Made by a program: the position numbers and the translations under genes
From: Mangrovicoccus ximenensis
GTDB lineage: Bacteria > Pseudomonadota > Alphaproteobacteria > Rhodobacterales > Rhodobacteraceae
NCBI RefSeq assembly: GCF_003056725.1
Contig: NZ_QBKZ01000001.1
Location: 85,001 to 139,795, forward strand
Direction of reading: 5' to 3'
Length of the DNA: 54,795 nt
Shown: positions 45,278 to 54,795 of the stretch, in pieces
Numbering within the stretch: the first letter of the stretch is position 1
How the letters are laid out: each line of letters starts with the position of its first letter
The notes under the pieces: model-generated
Databases searched by the model: none
Told to the model about the DNA's origin: nothing
What the model saw: the letters and a program-made list of their open reading frames with translations, nothing else

Positions 45278-45973
45278 ACGGCTGAGGAGCGCGGCTTCGA
45301 CGCGCCGCTGGTCTGGGCGGCCGGGCAAGGCTGGCATCCGGGCGTGGTCGGCATCGTGGCGAGCCGCATGAAGGAGGCCACCAACCGCCCGTCGATCGTG
45401 ATCGGGCTGGATGACGGGATCGGCAAGGGCTCGGGCCGCTCGGTTTCGGGGATCGACCTCGGCAGCGCCGTGCAGCGCGCCGCGATCGACGGGCTGCTGG
45501 TCAAGGGCGGCGGCCACAAGATGGCGGCGGGGCTCACCGTCGAGGAAGGCAAGCTGGAGGAGGCCATGGCGGCGATCTCCGAAGCGCTGGCGCGCCAGGG
45601 TGCCGCCGAGCTCGGGCCGAAGGACCTGACGCTCGACGGCGTGCTGATGCCCGCTGGCGCCACCGTCGATCTGGTCGGCGCGATCGAGGCGGCCGGTCCC
45701 TTCGGCGCGGGCGCCCCTGCACCGCGCTTCGCCTTTCCCTCGGTGCGCATCCAGAGCGCGCGCCAGGTCGGCGAAGGCCATCTGCGCGTCACCGCCACCG
45801 ATGGGCACAGCCGGATCGACGGCATCGCCTTCGGCGCCTTCGACACCGATCTGGGCCGTTTCGTCTGCGAAAGGCAGGGCATGACTGCCCATTTGGCGGG
45901 CCGCCTGGACCTCAATACCTGGAACGGCCGCACCACCGTGCAGCTCCGTCTGGAGGACGCTGCGGAAGGCTGA
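45278..45973 (+). pseudogene. recJ: Single-stranded-DNA exonuclease RecJ, C-terminal part
   Basis: 231 residues with stop at 45971-45973. WAAGQGWHPGVVGIVASRMK, GIGKGSGRSVSGIDLGSAVQ and LLVKGGGHKMAAGLTVEEGK (the DHHA1 R-S-[IV]-x-[GN]-[FI]-D/-L and G-G-G-H-x-x-A-A-G motifs), then an OB-fold ending LRLEDAAEG. The N-terminal DHH catalytic domain (metal ligands) is missing left of about 45278, the last abrupt joint before the longer pieces. Three tRNA-Glu genes follow 75 bp downstream. Confidence 0.85.
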
Positions 45974-46048
45974 AAAAACGCAAGATATCCACAGCTTTCC
46001 TGTTGCGCTGCCCCGGCTCTTTTTCTAAATAGCCCCTCACGCAAGCAC

Positions 46049-46123
46049 GGTCCGTTCGTCTATCGGTTAGGACGCCAGGTTTTCAACCTGGAAAGAGGGG
46101 TTCGATTCCCCTACGGACTGCCA
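46049..46123 (+). tRNA. tRNA-Glu (anticodon TTC), copy 1
   Basis: 75 nt including encoded CCA. Acceptor GGTCCGT/ACGGACT (G1:U72 wobble), anticodon stem CCAGG/CCTGG with loop TTTTCAA, T-arm GAGGGGTTCGATTCCCCT. Anticodon UUC reads GAA/GAG. First of a tandem trio with 100- and 99-bp spacing. Confidence 0.95.
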
Positions 46124-46148
46124 CTTGCGGGCGCTGCCACCAGGCTGC

Positions 46149-46223
46149 GGTCCGTTCGTCTATCGGTTAGGACGCCAGGCTTTCAACCTGGAAAGAGGGG
46201 TTCGATTCCCCTACGGACTGCCA
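46149..46223 (+). tRNA. tRNA-Glu (anticodon TTC), copy 2
   Basis: Same as copy 1 except one base: anticodon loop CTTTCAA instead of TTTTCAA (position 32, C for T), which keeps the anticodon and stem. All stems pair. Confidence 0.95.
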
Positions 46224-46247
46224 TCTGGGGCGCCGCCACGAAGCTGC

Positions 46248-46322
46248 GGTCCGTTCGTCTATCGGGTAGGACGCCAGGTTTTCATCCTTGAAAGAGGGGT
46301 TCGATTCCCCTACGGACTGCCA
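46248..46322 (+). tRNA. tRNA-Glu (anticodon TTC), copy 3, partly degenerate
   Basis: Acceptor and T-arm are identical to copies 1 and 2, but the D-loop has CGGGTAGG for CGGTTAGG, position 38 is T for A, and the 3' anticodon stem is CCTTG instead of CCTGG, giving a C28-U42 mismatch. Anticodon TTC is intact. Likely a decaying or sequencing-error copy. Confidence 0.7.
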
Positions 46323-46424
46323 CTTCCTCCCTTCCCGGAAATGTGCCCCTCATCCCGCAGCAGGCCAGCCGTTACGTGCTGCATGCGGTCCATCCGCTGC
46401 CGCGTTCCTGCCTGCGGATATGGA

Positions 46425-46450
46425 AAGGCCCCGCCTTGCGGCAGGGCCTT
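46425..46450 (-). terminator. Terminator after tolB
   Basis: Stem AAGGCCCTGCC/GGCGGGGCCTT (minus strand, one mismatch) with loop GCAA, followed by TTTCC. It lies 5 bp after the tolB stop on the minus strand and separates it from the tRNA cluster. Confidence 0.65.
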
Positions 46451-46454
46451 CGCG

Positions 46455-47786
46455 TCATTTCAGCAGGGCCGACCATGCCGGATCCGAGGCCGAGCCCGGC
46501 GTCGGCACGCGCTGCAGGTTGCGCCCGGTGATGTCGACCGAATAGATCTGCGCCGCGCCGCCCGAGCCGGGGGTCTCGCGGGTGAACATCAGCACCCGGC
46601 CGTTCGGCGACCAGGTCGGCGCCTCGTCGAGGAAGGCCGCGGTCAGCAGCCGCTCTTCCGAGCCGTCGGGACGCATCACGCCGATATGGAACCGGCCCTG
46701 GTTCTGCTTGGTGAAGGCGATGTAGTCGCCCTTCGGCGACCAGACAGGCGTGCCGTAGCGCCCGGCGCCGAAGCTGATCCTCTTCGGCTCGCCGCCGCCC
46801 GCGGGCATGACATAGAGCTGCGGCGCCCCGGAGCGGTCGCTCTCGAAGACGATGCGGCTGCCGTCGGGCGAAAAGCTCGGCGCCGTCTCGATCGAGGCGG
46901 CATCGGTCAGCCGGGTGCGGCTGCGCGAGCCGAGATCGAGCTTGTAGAGGTCGGTATTGCCGCCCTGCTCGAAGGAGAACAGGATCGACCGCCCGTCCGG
47001 CGCATAGCGCGGCGAGAAGGCCATGGACCCCGGCTGGTCGTCGATCGCGGTGACGCTCAGCGAGTTCAGGTTCATCTCGTAGATATGCGGGAAGCCCGAG
47101 GAATAGGAGGTGTAGAGCACCCGGTCGTTGTCGCGCGAAATCCGCGGCGCGATCACCAGCGCGCGCCCGTCAGTCAGGTACTTCACGTTGGCGCCGTCCT
47201 GGTCCATCACGGCAAGCCGCTTGACCCGCGCATCCTTCGGCCCGGATTCAGACACGAAGACCACCCGGCTGTCGAAATACGGCCCCTCGCCGGTGATCCG
47301 GCTGTAGATCGCGTCCGCAACCTTGTGGGCGATGCGCCGCCAGCCCTCGGGGCTGCCGTTGAACTGCAGCCCCTCGCCGAGCTGCTGCTCGGAGAAGATG
47401 TCGAACAGCCGGAACTTCACCGAGATGGAATTGCCGCTGTAGTCGAGCTCGCCGGTGACCAGCGCCTGGGCGTTGATCGTCTTCCAGTCGGCATAGGCGA
47501 CCGGACTGTCGAAATTGGTGACCGGCGAGATGAAGGCATCGCGGCTGATCGTGCGGAACAGCCCGGTGCCCTCCAGATCGTTGCGGATCACGCCCAGCAT
47601 GTCCTGGGCCATGGTCTGGCCCTGCATGGAGGAGGTGACGAAATCCGACAGCGCGATCGGCACCGGCTCGATCACGCCGTCGGTGATCTCGATCCGGAGC
47701 GGTCCGCGCGGGGCATCCTGCGCGGCGGCAAGGGCCGGCAGCCCCAGGCACAGGGCGGCGAGGCAGGCAGTGGTGAGGCGTCTCAT
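46455..47786 (-). CDS. tolB: Tol-Pal system beta-propeller protein TolB
   Basis: Complete, 443 residues. Signal peptide [22 protein letters not shown] (1-22). N-terminal alpha/beta domain (about 25-165) with [20 protein letters not shown] and [19 protein letters not shown]. Then six propeller blades with repeated [70 protein letters not shown]. Periplasmic; links Pal to TolA for outer-membrane stability and division. Start chosen at 47786: it overlaps the tolA stop (ATGA), has GGAG upstream and gives a signal peptide; a longer frame runs into tolA. Confidence 0.95.
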   Translation of the reverse strand: MRRLTTACLAALCLGLPALAAAQDAPRGPLRIEITDGVIEPVPIALSDFVTSSMQGQTMAQDMLGVIRNDLEGTGLFRTISRDAFISPVTNFDSPVAYADWKTINAQALVTGELDYSGNSISVKFRLFDIFSEQQLGEGLQFNGSPEGWRRIAHKVADAIYSRITGEGPYFDSRVVFVSESGPKDARVKRLAVMDQDGANVKYLTDGRALVIAPRISRDNDRVLYTSYSSGFPHIYEMNLNSLSVTAIDDQPGSMAFSPRYAPDGRSILFSFEQGGNTDLYKLDLGSRSRTRLTDAASIETAPSFSPDGSRIVFESDRSGAPQLYVMPAGGGEPKRISFGAGRYGTPVWSPKGDYIAFTKQNQGRFHIGVMRPDGSEERLLTAAFLDEAPTWSPNGRVLMFTRETPGSGGAAQIYSVDITGRNLQRVPTPGSASDPAWSALLK

Positions 47787-48215
47787 CGGAGGCGCATCCT
47801 TTCGGGGTTGAAGACCAGTTCGATCTGACGCCACTGGTCGTATTTGTCCACTGGCAAGGGATAGCCGGTGCGCTGGCATTGCAGGATTGCCCGCCGCGCG
47901 ACCTCATAGGCCTGCTCGGCGGCGCTGCCGGTGCCTCCGGAATAGTCGGCCATGCGCATCGAGGCGGCAACCGGCTTGCCGTCCGGCGCCATCTCCATCG
48001 CCACCGTCACGGTCACCTGCGCGGCCTCGGTCGAGAGCGCGTTGAAGTTCCAGCATTGCGACACGGCCACCATGAAGGCGTCGCGCTCGGAGCCGGTCAT
48101 CGGCGGGCCGGAGCGCGGCTGCGCCTGCGGCGCGGGCGTGGTCTGCGCCTCGGTCAGAGCCTCGGCAATGGCATCGGCGATCGGGTCCGCAGGCGCGGGG
48201 ATCGCCGCGACGGCG
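47783..48215 (-). pseudogene. tolA: TolA, C-terminal fragment fused in frame to PDH E1 alpha
   Basis: About 143 residues: [20 protein letters not shown] (end of the helical/proline part) and domain [66 protein letters not shown] and [24 protein letters not shown]. TolA III contacts TolB and Pal in the periplasm. Stop overlaps the tolB start. At about 48215 the frame passes without a stop into pyruvate dehydrogenase E1 alpha; the N-terminal TM helix of TolA is gone. Confidence 0.85.
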
Positions 48216-48885
48216 CGGCGGGCGGCGACCTCGACGGCGACCACGTCCATGCCGTCCACCGCCTGCCCGGCAATGCCGTAGCCCGCCACCTTGCGGGCGA
48301 TGTCGGTTTCCGCCTCGGTCCGCTCCAGCGCCGAGCCCATCGCATAGCCGTTGTTCTCGCAGACGAAGAGCACCGGCAGCTGCCAGAGCGCGGCGAGGTT
48401 CACCGCTTCGTGGAACTCGCCCTCGGCCACCGCCCCCTCGCCGAAGAAGCAGGCGGTCACCGCGTCCCGGCCCTGCATCCGGTCGGCCAGCGCCAGCCCT
48501 GCCGCCAGGGGCAGCCCGCCGCCGACGATGGCATTGCCGCCGTAGAATTTCGCCGCCGCGTCGAAGAGATGCATCGAGCCGCCGCGCCCGCCCGAGCAGC
48601 CCTCCGCCTTGCCGAACATCTCGGCCATCACCGCGGTCATCGGCAGCCCGCGCACCAGCGCATGGCCGTGCTCGCGATAGGTGGCGACCACCCGGTCGCG
48701 CGGCTCCAGCACCGGGATCACCCCCGCCGCCACTGCCTCCTCGCCGTCATAGAGATGCAGGAAGCCGCGGATCTTCTGCTGCGTATAGAGCTCGGCGCAG
48801 GCATCCTCGAACTTGCGGATGCGGATCATCTGGCCGAGCAGCCCCAGCACATGGGCGCGGTCGAGTTTCGGCTTGGCGGTCGCGG

Positions 48886-48889
<4 letters not shown>
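48216..48889 (-). pseudogene. Pyruvate/acetoin dehydrogenase E1 alpha, N-terminal part
   Basis: From ATG 48889 about 225 residues: [80 protein letters not shown] and the thiamine diphosphate motif [39 protein letters not shown]. It should continue ~100 residues after [17 protein letters not shown] but instead becomes TolA. ATG overlaps the stop of the acyl-CoA synthetase (ATGA): natural operon. Confidence 0.85.
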
Positions 48890-50055
<1,166 letters not shown>

Positions 50056-50059
50056 ATGC

Positions 50060-50657
50060 CGAGGAGCCGGGCCACCGCGTCGCCGCCAATCAGCGCCGCG
50101 GCGCGGTCATTGACGAAGAGCATCGCGGCGCCGTCGATCGCGTAGCCGAGGCTGTCGATCCCGCCGGAAAAGGTCGACGGCTCCAGATCCAGCGACCAGC
50201 CCGCGCCGCGGCGGCGGGCCTCCGCGATCAGCGCACGCGCAGCCGGGCCGTAGATCGCGGTATGGACATGACCGATGCCGTCCCAGCCGATCAGCGCCAG
50301 GTCTTCCTCGGCGGGATAGAGCGAGATGCCGGGATAGAGCAGCAGGCGCTTCTCGCCATGCGGCTCGATCATGGTCACGACCCGGCAGATCGAGCCCTCG
50401 CGCCGCGCGAGAATCGGCGCGACGCCAGCCGCAGCCAGGGCGGCGGCGGCGGTTCCGGAGAGCGCATCGGTCCCGGCCGCGCCGAGAAAGCAGCTCTCCG
50501 CTCCGGCGCGCGCCGCCGCGACGGCGGCGTTGCAGGCGACGCCGCCCGGGCCTTCGAGATAGCCGTCGGCATGGACCTTCTCGTCCGGGCCGGGGATGGC
50601 CGGGGTCAGGAAGGACATGTCCCAGCTGACATCGCCTGCGAAAAGTATCCGGTGCAT
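50060..50657 (-). pseudogene. PfkB family sugar kinase, N-terminal part
   Basis: From ATG 50657 (AAAGGAGATGC upstream) about 198 residues: MHRILFAGDVSWDMSFLTPA, GYLEGPGGVACNAAVAAARA (PfkB signature 1), SICRVVTMIEPHGEKRLLLY and [44 protein letters not shown]. The second PfkB signature with catalytic D (GAGDxF) is missing beyond 50060. Substrate (ribokinase-like or other) unknown. The upstream DNA is AT-richer with possible regulator sites. Confidence 0.8.
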
Positions 50658-50943
50658 TGCATCTCCTTTTGATGCTTCATTTGATCTATTGTCATGCCAT
50701 TTGTGTCAAGGGAGAGGCGGTGTTCGGGCGAGGTCGCGATGACGCCCGTTTTCCGGAATCGCTTTATGTGGCCAAATTATGTGCGGATAATTCCAGATAT
50801 GATCGCAAAATAATCAAAGATGGGCGCAAGGGTCCCCTAGGTTGTGCGGCGCCTCCGCAGTGCATTTGTAATGATAATTTGACTGTTCCCGCCAGCCGCG
50901 CGCCGGATGGGGCGCCCGAAGGCAGCCGGATTGCGGTGTCCGG
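50658..50943. promoter_or_regulatory. Intergenic region upstream of the PfkB gene
   Basis: About 285 bp, clearly more A+T (for example TTTGATCTATTGTCATGCCA and ATGATCGCAAAATAATCAAAG). It lies between the PfkB start (leftward) and the parE stop, so it must hold the PfkB promoter. TTGTCA is visible at 50689-50694; exact -35/-10 not fixed. No small gene recognised. Confidence 0.45.
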
Positions 50944-51246
50944 CTAGCCGTCGAGGTCGGGCAGCGCCCGCCAGTTCCGGCGGCCGCCGAGCACGCGGTA
51001 GATGGAGATGCCCTCCGCCTCGATGCGGTAGAGGATGACATGCTGGCCGCTGGGATGGATGCGGATCGCGGGGCTGAATTCGCGGTGCTCCCGGCCGATC
51101 TCGGGCATGGCCGCGATCGTGTCGAAACTGGCGGCGAGCGCATCGATATAGCGCTCGGCCTGCGCCTCCGACCAGGTGCGCGCGGAATAGAGCCAAATGT
51201 CTTCCAGATCGGCCGCGGCCGCGGGCGCAAGCCGGTAGCCGGACAT
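50944..51246 (-). CDS. parE: ParE-type toxin of a type II toxin-antitoxin pair
   Basis: Complete, 100 residues. LAPAAAADLEDIWLYSARTW, ERYIDALAASFDTIAAMPEI GREHREF and HVILYRIEAEGISIYRVLGG are the RelE/ParE fold: N-terminal helix hairpin, R-E-x-x and the strand with I-x-x-x-R-[VI]-L. ParE poisons gyrase. Starts one base after the parD stop, so the two are co-translated with the antitoxin first. Confidence 0.9.
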   Translation of the reverse strand: MSGYRLAPAAAADLEDIWLYSARTWSEAQAERYIDALAASFDTIAAMPEIGREHREFSPAIRIHPSGQHVILYRIEAEGISIYRVLGGRRNWRALPDLDG

Positions 51247-51247
51247 C

Positions 51248-51493
51248 TCAGTCCGCGGCGCCGCGCCCGCGCATCCGGGTCTTGAAGGCGCCGAAATCGA
51301 AGGGCTGCGGCGCGCCGCTGGCCAGCGCCTCGTCCAGCGCCTGCTGGATCTCGCCGATCGCTTCGCTGCGCTCTTGGTCGCGGCGGATCAGGTGGCGGAC
51401 GTAATCGCTGGTATTGGCGAACTTGCCGTCCTTCATCCGGGTCTCGACCCAGTCCTTCATCGTGTCGGGCAGCGAGACATTCATGGTCGCCAT
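51248..51493 (-). CDS. parD: ParD-type ribbon-helix-helix antitoxin
   Basis: 81 residues from ATG 51493: MATMNVSLPDTMKDWVETRM KDGKFANTSDYVRHLIRRDQ, the RHH DNA-binding fold, then QQALDEALASGAPQPFDF, the toxin-wrapping tail. Start 51493 is preferred to 51508 because GGAGG lies 8 bases upstream of it. It should repress its own promoter in 51494-51600. Confidence 0.9.
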   Translation of the reverse strand: MATMNVSLPDTMKDWVETRMKDGKFANTSDYVRHLIRRDQERSEAIGEIQQALDEALASGAPQPFDFGAFKTRMRGRGAAD

Positions 51494-51605
51494 GGCAGGG
51501 TCCTCCATGGGCCGACTCTAGGGCAGCCGTTCCGCTGCCGTCAACGCCGTTGGCAAAGATTGGCAAGACACCCCCGCCGCGGCCCCGACCGCGGCGGGGG
51601 CGGGA

Positions 51606-52616
51606 TCAAGCGGGCTCGGCCTGCCGCGCGGGCAGCGGAAAGCCGTTGCGGCCGGGGAATTCCGGCGCCAGCCGCCTTGCGCCCGGCATCTTCAGCCAGA
51701 GCCGCAGCAGCTTGCGCCGCTCCTCCGGGGCGTCATGGTCCTGGAAGGCATTGCGCGAATGCAGCACCGCGTAATTGTTGGCGAATTGCAGGTCGCCGGG
51801 TTCCAGCATCATGTCGAGCCGCAGATCGGGCCGGGAGATCACGCTGTCGAAAATGTCGAGCGCCTCGATCTCCACCTGCGAGAGCGGCGCGCCCATGATC
51901 TCGTGGCCCAGCTCGGCATATTGGCGCAGGTAGCGGCAGCTCAGCTTGCCCTCGTGCAAGCTGAAGATCGGCGACAGGCTGGGCTGGTCCTCGCAGAGAT
52001 GGGCGAAATGCCAGCGCTTGTAGAACAGGCCCAGGTGATGCGGATGGCTGGCCAGGATCTCGTTGTGGATCGCCGCGGCGCTGACCAGGCTGCTCAGCCC
52101 GCCGGACCGCGCCTTGCGGATCGACAGCAGTCCGACCACGTCGGACGGATCGGAGTGATAGGGCAGGTAGAGATTGGTCTCGTAGACGCGGGTCTCCTTC
52201 TTCGCGGCATCGCCGACATGCATCACCTGGCCGATCAGGTCGCCGCGGGGATTCTGGCCGACCGGCTGCCCCAAGTGCAGGCCTATGCCGTAGTAGAGCG
52301 TCTCGATCTGCGCGTCGGAATAGCGCTCGACCGGCAGGCCGCGCAGCAGGCAGAAGCCGCGACCGTCCTCGAGATCGCGCGCGCAGGCAGCCAGCACCGG
52401 CTCCAGGGGGCCGAGCGGGAAATCCGCCGCGGCGAAATCCGGCATCTGCAGCCCGCGCGCCTCGAGCCCGGCAAGCGCCGCGTCGATGGCGTCGATGTCG
52501 GCAGCGGAGAGCACGCGCAGCCAGCTGTCGTCATGGTCGAAATCGGCGCCCTTCCAGGCTGCGGGGGCGGGGATCGGCCGGGTCATCATCATCGTGGCGG
52601 AGGGATCGCGGGTCAT
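51606..52616 (-). CDS. TauD/TfdA-family Fe(II)/2-oxoglutarate dioxygenase
   Basis: Complete, 336 residues. FCLLRGLPVERYSDAQIETL YYGIGLHLGQPVGQNP, NLYLPYHSDPSDVVGLLSIR (HxD iron ligands), KARSGGLSSLVSAAAIHNEI and FANNYAVLHSRNAFQDHDAP (distal His), then ERRKLLRLWLKMPGARRLAP with the 2-oxoglutarate arginine. Start 52616 has AGGAG 6 bases upstream. It is divergent from a TetR gene that probably controls it. Substrate unknown; relatives act on taurine-, carnitine- or amino-acid-like compounds. Confidence 0.9.
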   Translation of the reverse strand: MTRDPSATMMMTRPIPAPAAWKGADFDHDDSWLRVLSAADIDAIDAALAGLEARGLQMPDFAAADFPLGPLEPVLAACARDLEDGRGFCLLRGLPVERYSDAQIETLYYGIGLHLGQPVGQNPRGDLIGQVMHVGDAAKKETRVYETNLYLPYHSDPSDVVGLLSIRKARSGGLSSLVSAAAIHNEILASHPHHLGLFYKRWHFAHLCEDQPSLSPIFSLHEGKLSCRYLRQYAELGHEIMGAPLSQVEIEALDIFDSVISRPDLRLDMMLEPGDLQFANNYAVLHSRNAFQDHDAPEERRKLLRLWLKMPGARRLAPEFPGRNGFPLPARQAEPA

Positions 52617-52824
52617 GGGGGCTCCTGTCGTGGCAAGGCGGTGGCGGCGGGGAGGACCGGGGTCGGCGAATCTCCATACCATAAGGTACAGACATGACGG
52701 ATCGGCGGTGCCGTCAATCCCTGTTGCAAGGCGCGGCACTGCGGATGCGGCGGCGGGATTGAGACTGCCTGCGATTTCAGCGAAACAGGGCGCAGCTCCG
52801 GAAGGCGGGGGCAGGGGGCGGGGA
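52617..52824. promoter_or_regulatory. Divergent promoter region with palindrome
   Basis: 208 bp between the dioxygenase and TetR genes. At 52677-52688 is TACCATAAGGTA (arms TACC/GGTA), next to an AT-richer run CATACCATAAGGTACAGACA. I infer a TetR operator; both genes would be controlled from here. Confidence 0.5.
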
Positions 52825-53442
52825 ATGGCTGAGATGGCAGGTCCGGAGAAGGCAGCGGCTGCGGCGGGGCGTGGCACCGGGCGCGTCAAGGAGGACCGCC
52901 TGTCGCGCGGCGACTGGCTGGAGGCCGGCATGGCGATCCTGGCCCGGTCCGGTCCGGGCGGGCTGCGGATCGCGCAGGTCTGCGAGGTGGTCGAGGCGAG
53001 CAAGGGCAGCTTCTACTGGCATTTCCGCGACCGCCGGGATTTCCTGGTCGGGCTGTTCGGGCATTGGCGGCAGCGCGAGACCTCGGCGCTGATCGCCCGC
53101 ACCGAGGCGGCCCATGACAGCCCGCGCGACCGGCTCTGGCATGTGATCCAGTTCGTGACCCTCGGCAGCTACGATGTCGGCTGCGAGGTGGCGATGCGGC
53201 AATGGGGGCAGGGCGATCCCGATGTCCGCGACGCGCTGGCCGAGGTCGATGCCGAGCGGCTGGAGTTCTTCGCCCGGCAGTTCCGCGACAGCGGCTTCGC
53301 CCCGGAGGAGGCCCGGCTGCGCGCGCTCTCGGTCTATTCGCTGACGCTGAGCTGCGGCTACATGCTGACCGGCGAGACCCCCGCGGAGCTGGAGGCGCGG
53401 CTGCGGACCAGCCTCGACATGCTGCTCGCACGGCGGGACTGA
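52825..53442 (+). CDS. TetR/AcrR-family transcriptional regulator
   Basis: Complete, 205 residues from ATG 52825 (GGGGCGGGGA upstream). HTH in LSRGDWLEAGMAILARSGPG GLRIAQVCEVVEASKGSFYW HFRDRRDFLVGLF: V-[SA]-K-G-[ST]-[FL]-Y-x-H-F. The C-terminal ligand domain includes LGSYDVGCEVAMRQWGQGDP. Likely a repressor of the divergent TauD-like dioxygenase; the ligand is unknown. Confidence 0.9.
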   Translation: MAEMAGPEKAAAAAGRGTGRVKEDRLSRGDWLEAGMAILARSGPGGLRIAQVCEVVEASKGSFYWHFRDRRDFLVGLFGHWRQRETSALIARTEAAHDSPRDRLWHVIQFVTLGSYDVGCEVAMRQWGQGDPDVRDALAEVDAERLEFFARQFRDSGFAPEEARLRALSVYSLTLSCGYMLTGETPAELEARLRTSLDMLLARRD

Positions 53443-53578
53443 TCCCCGGCAGGCGGCATTCATGAGCCGCGCTCACGATGGTGATCGGAATTCACTGGAA
53501 GCGGCGGGCCATGATGCCAGATAGAGTGCTCCGATCCCCGCCGCAGGTTCCGCGGCCGCTGTTCCGTGAAGGTATCCC

Positions 53579-54404
53579 TTGTCCCTCTTCCAGTTCATTT
53601 CCGTCGTTCCCGGCCTCTATGTCGTGCTGCGCCTGCTCTGGCCGATGCGGCTGCCGCTTCCGGCTTTCCTCGCGCTGGCCCTGGTGGTGCTCGTCGTCTC
53701 GCAGCACCGGCTGATCACCATCTGGCTCTGGGGCAGCATGATGTCCCCGGAATGGCCGCGCGCCGTCGCCATCGCGGTGAACTGGATCTACGGCGCCATC
53801 GTGATCGGCGCGGTGGCGGCGCTGCTCCTCGATCTGGGCACGCTTCTGGCCTCGGCCCTGCGCTGGCACTGGAGCCCGGTCTCCCCGGGCGTGCGGACCG
53901 GCGCCGGGGTGCTGGCGCTGGCGGTCTCGGCCTGGGGCGTGTCCCAGGCGATCCGGGTGCCGCCGCTGAAGGAGATCGAGATCGCGCTGCCGGGGCTGGC
54001 GCCGGGCTTCGACGGGTTCCGCGTGCTGCACCTGACCGACCTGCATCTGAGCCGGATGTTCCAGCGCCCCTGGGCGGAACGGACCGTGGCGGCGGCGCAG
54101 GCCCAGGGGGCGGACCTGATCCTGGTGACCGGCGACCTGATCGACGGCACGATCCCGGACCGGCGCGAGGCGGTCGCGCCGCTCGCCGGGCTGTCGGCGC
54201 CGCATGGCGTCTATGTCACCTCCGGCAACCACGAATACTATTTCGGCCATGACGGCTGGATGGCGCATTACGCGTCGCTGGGGATGACCGAATTGGCCAA
54301 CGGCCATGTCGTGCTGGAGCGGGACGGCGGGCAGCTGGTCGTCGCCGGGGTGCCGGATGCGCAAGCGCGGCGCTCGGGCGGGCAGGGGCCGGATGTCGCC
54401 GCGG
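53579..54404 (+). pseudogene. Membrane-bound calcineurin-like metallophosphoesterase, C-terminally truncated
   Basis: Starts TTG 53579 with GAAGGT upstream. N-terminal membrane segments VVPGLYVVLRLLWPM, PAFLALALVVLVVSQHRL, AIVIGAVAALLLDLG and AGVLALAVSAWGVSQAI, then VLHLTDLHLSRMFQRPWAER (DxH), ILVTGDLIDGTIPDRREAV (GDxxDG) and VYVTSGNHEYYFGHDG (GNHE). The C-terminal GHxHGG part is cut: after about 54404 the sequence is soxA. Related YkuE-like enzymes act on lipid pyrophosphates; not provable here. Confidence 0.85.
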
Positions 54405-54795
54405 CGCTGATGGTCTGCGCGCGGCGGCCGAGGCGCTCGGCGATCTCGGTCTGGCGGCGGCGGCGGTCGATCTGCCCGCGGCAGAGGACGAAGCGGCCGG
54501 GCAGGCGGCGTTCTGGCATGTGCCCGGCAAGGGCCGCGCCTGGGTCGATTTCCAGAACGACGTGACGGTGAAGGACGTCAAGCTGGCGCATCAGGAAAAC
54601 ATGCGTCCGGTCGAGCACCTTAAGCGCTGGACCACGCTCGGCATGGCGACCGATCAGGGCAAGACCGCCAATGTCACCGCGCTTGCGGTGATGGCCGAGC
54701 TGGCCGGGCAGTCGATTCCCGAAACCGGCACCACGATCTTCCGTCCGCCCTACACGCCGGTCTCGCTCGGCGTGCTCGGCGGCGGCGACAGCGGC
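54405..54795 (+). pseudogene. soxA: Sarcosine oxidase alpha subunit, later fragment, runs off the window
   Basis: The frame AAEALGDLGLAAAAVDLPAA, WVDFQNDVTVKDVKLAHQEN MRPVEHLKRWTTLGMATDQG KTANVTALAVMAELAG and TTIFRPPYTPVSLGVLGG. F-Q-N-D-V-x-x-[KR]-D-[VI]-x-L-A-x-[QR]-E-[NG] is the conserved start of the region before the GcvT-like domain. It should follow the piece at 44755-45175 after about 50 residues. Open to the right. Confidence 0.85.

Noticed and set aside
46125..47828. Long plus-strand ORF through the tRNA genes and opposite tolB
   Set aside because: It reads across three tRNA genes and is antisense to an intact tolB with clear signal peptide and propeller repeats.

Overview
The window reads as DNA of an alphaproteobacterium of the Rhodobacteraceae type. 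It is GC-rich (near 70 percent by eye, not computed). It carries N-ATPase subunits, sarcosine oxidase alpha, RTX proteins, phosphonate (phn) genes, TctA, a heme-dependent N-demethylase (DUF3445) and three tRNA-Glu genes. It is not an ordinary stretch of chromosome. From base 1 to about 45,275 almost no gene is complete. The sequence is a chain of roughly one hundred blocks, mostly 350-480 bp long. Each holds an internal, N-terminal or C-terminal piece of one gene (or a gene end plus its natural neighbour or intergenic region), in either orientation, and stops abruptly where homology to the next unrelated gene begins. Fragment ends given here are estimated from where the recognisable protein family stops, so they carry an uncertainty of about 5-30 bp.

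Three blocks are not bacterial. Positions 22993-23403 and 38098-38535 (both minus strand) are pieces of eukaryotic, green-plant-like nuclear 25S/28S rRNA. Positions 2643-3036 are a very AT-rich tandem satellite with a monomer of about 170 bp, the size typical of plant centromeric repeats. rDNA and satellite are the highest-copy sequences of a plant genome.

Pieces that could come from one gene or operon recur at distant places without overlapping: soxA at 44755 and 54405, ynjB at 40305 and ynjC/ynjD at 31525-31990, copA at 42085 and 35529, a PhoD-like protein at 29208 and 39866, and the two 25S pieces. One block ends exactly at the end of a 29-nt exact repeat shared with another block. The simplest reading is a concatenation of short contigs or reads from a mixed plant plus Rhodobacteraceae sample, made without N spacers. 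A natural mosaic would be extraordinary and needs read-level proof.

From about 45,278 to 54,400 the pieces are longer and contain intact genes: recJ (C-terminal part), three tandem tRNA-Glu genes, tolB, the tolA 3' end, a joint to pyruvate dehydrogenase E1 alpha plus an acsA-like acyl-CoA synthetase, a joint to a PfkB sugar kinase, then parDE, a TauD-like dioxygenase divergent from a TetR regulator, and a membrane metallophosphoesterase that is cut by a second soxA piece at the window end. Even here three chimeric joints occur (about 48,215, 50,057 and 54,405), one of which makes an in-frame PDH-TolA fusion ORF.

Remnants of insertion sequences (ISAs1-like and IS5-like transposase pieces, possible termini with TGTTGCRCAAA), a phage capsid N-terminus and an integrase core are scattered among the blocks. 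About one fifth of the mosaic is GC-rich sequence in which I recognise no gene.
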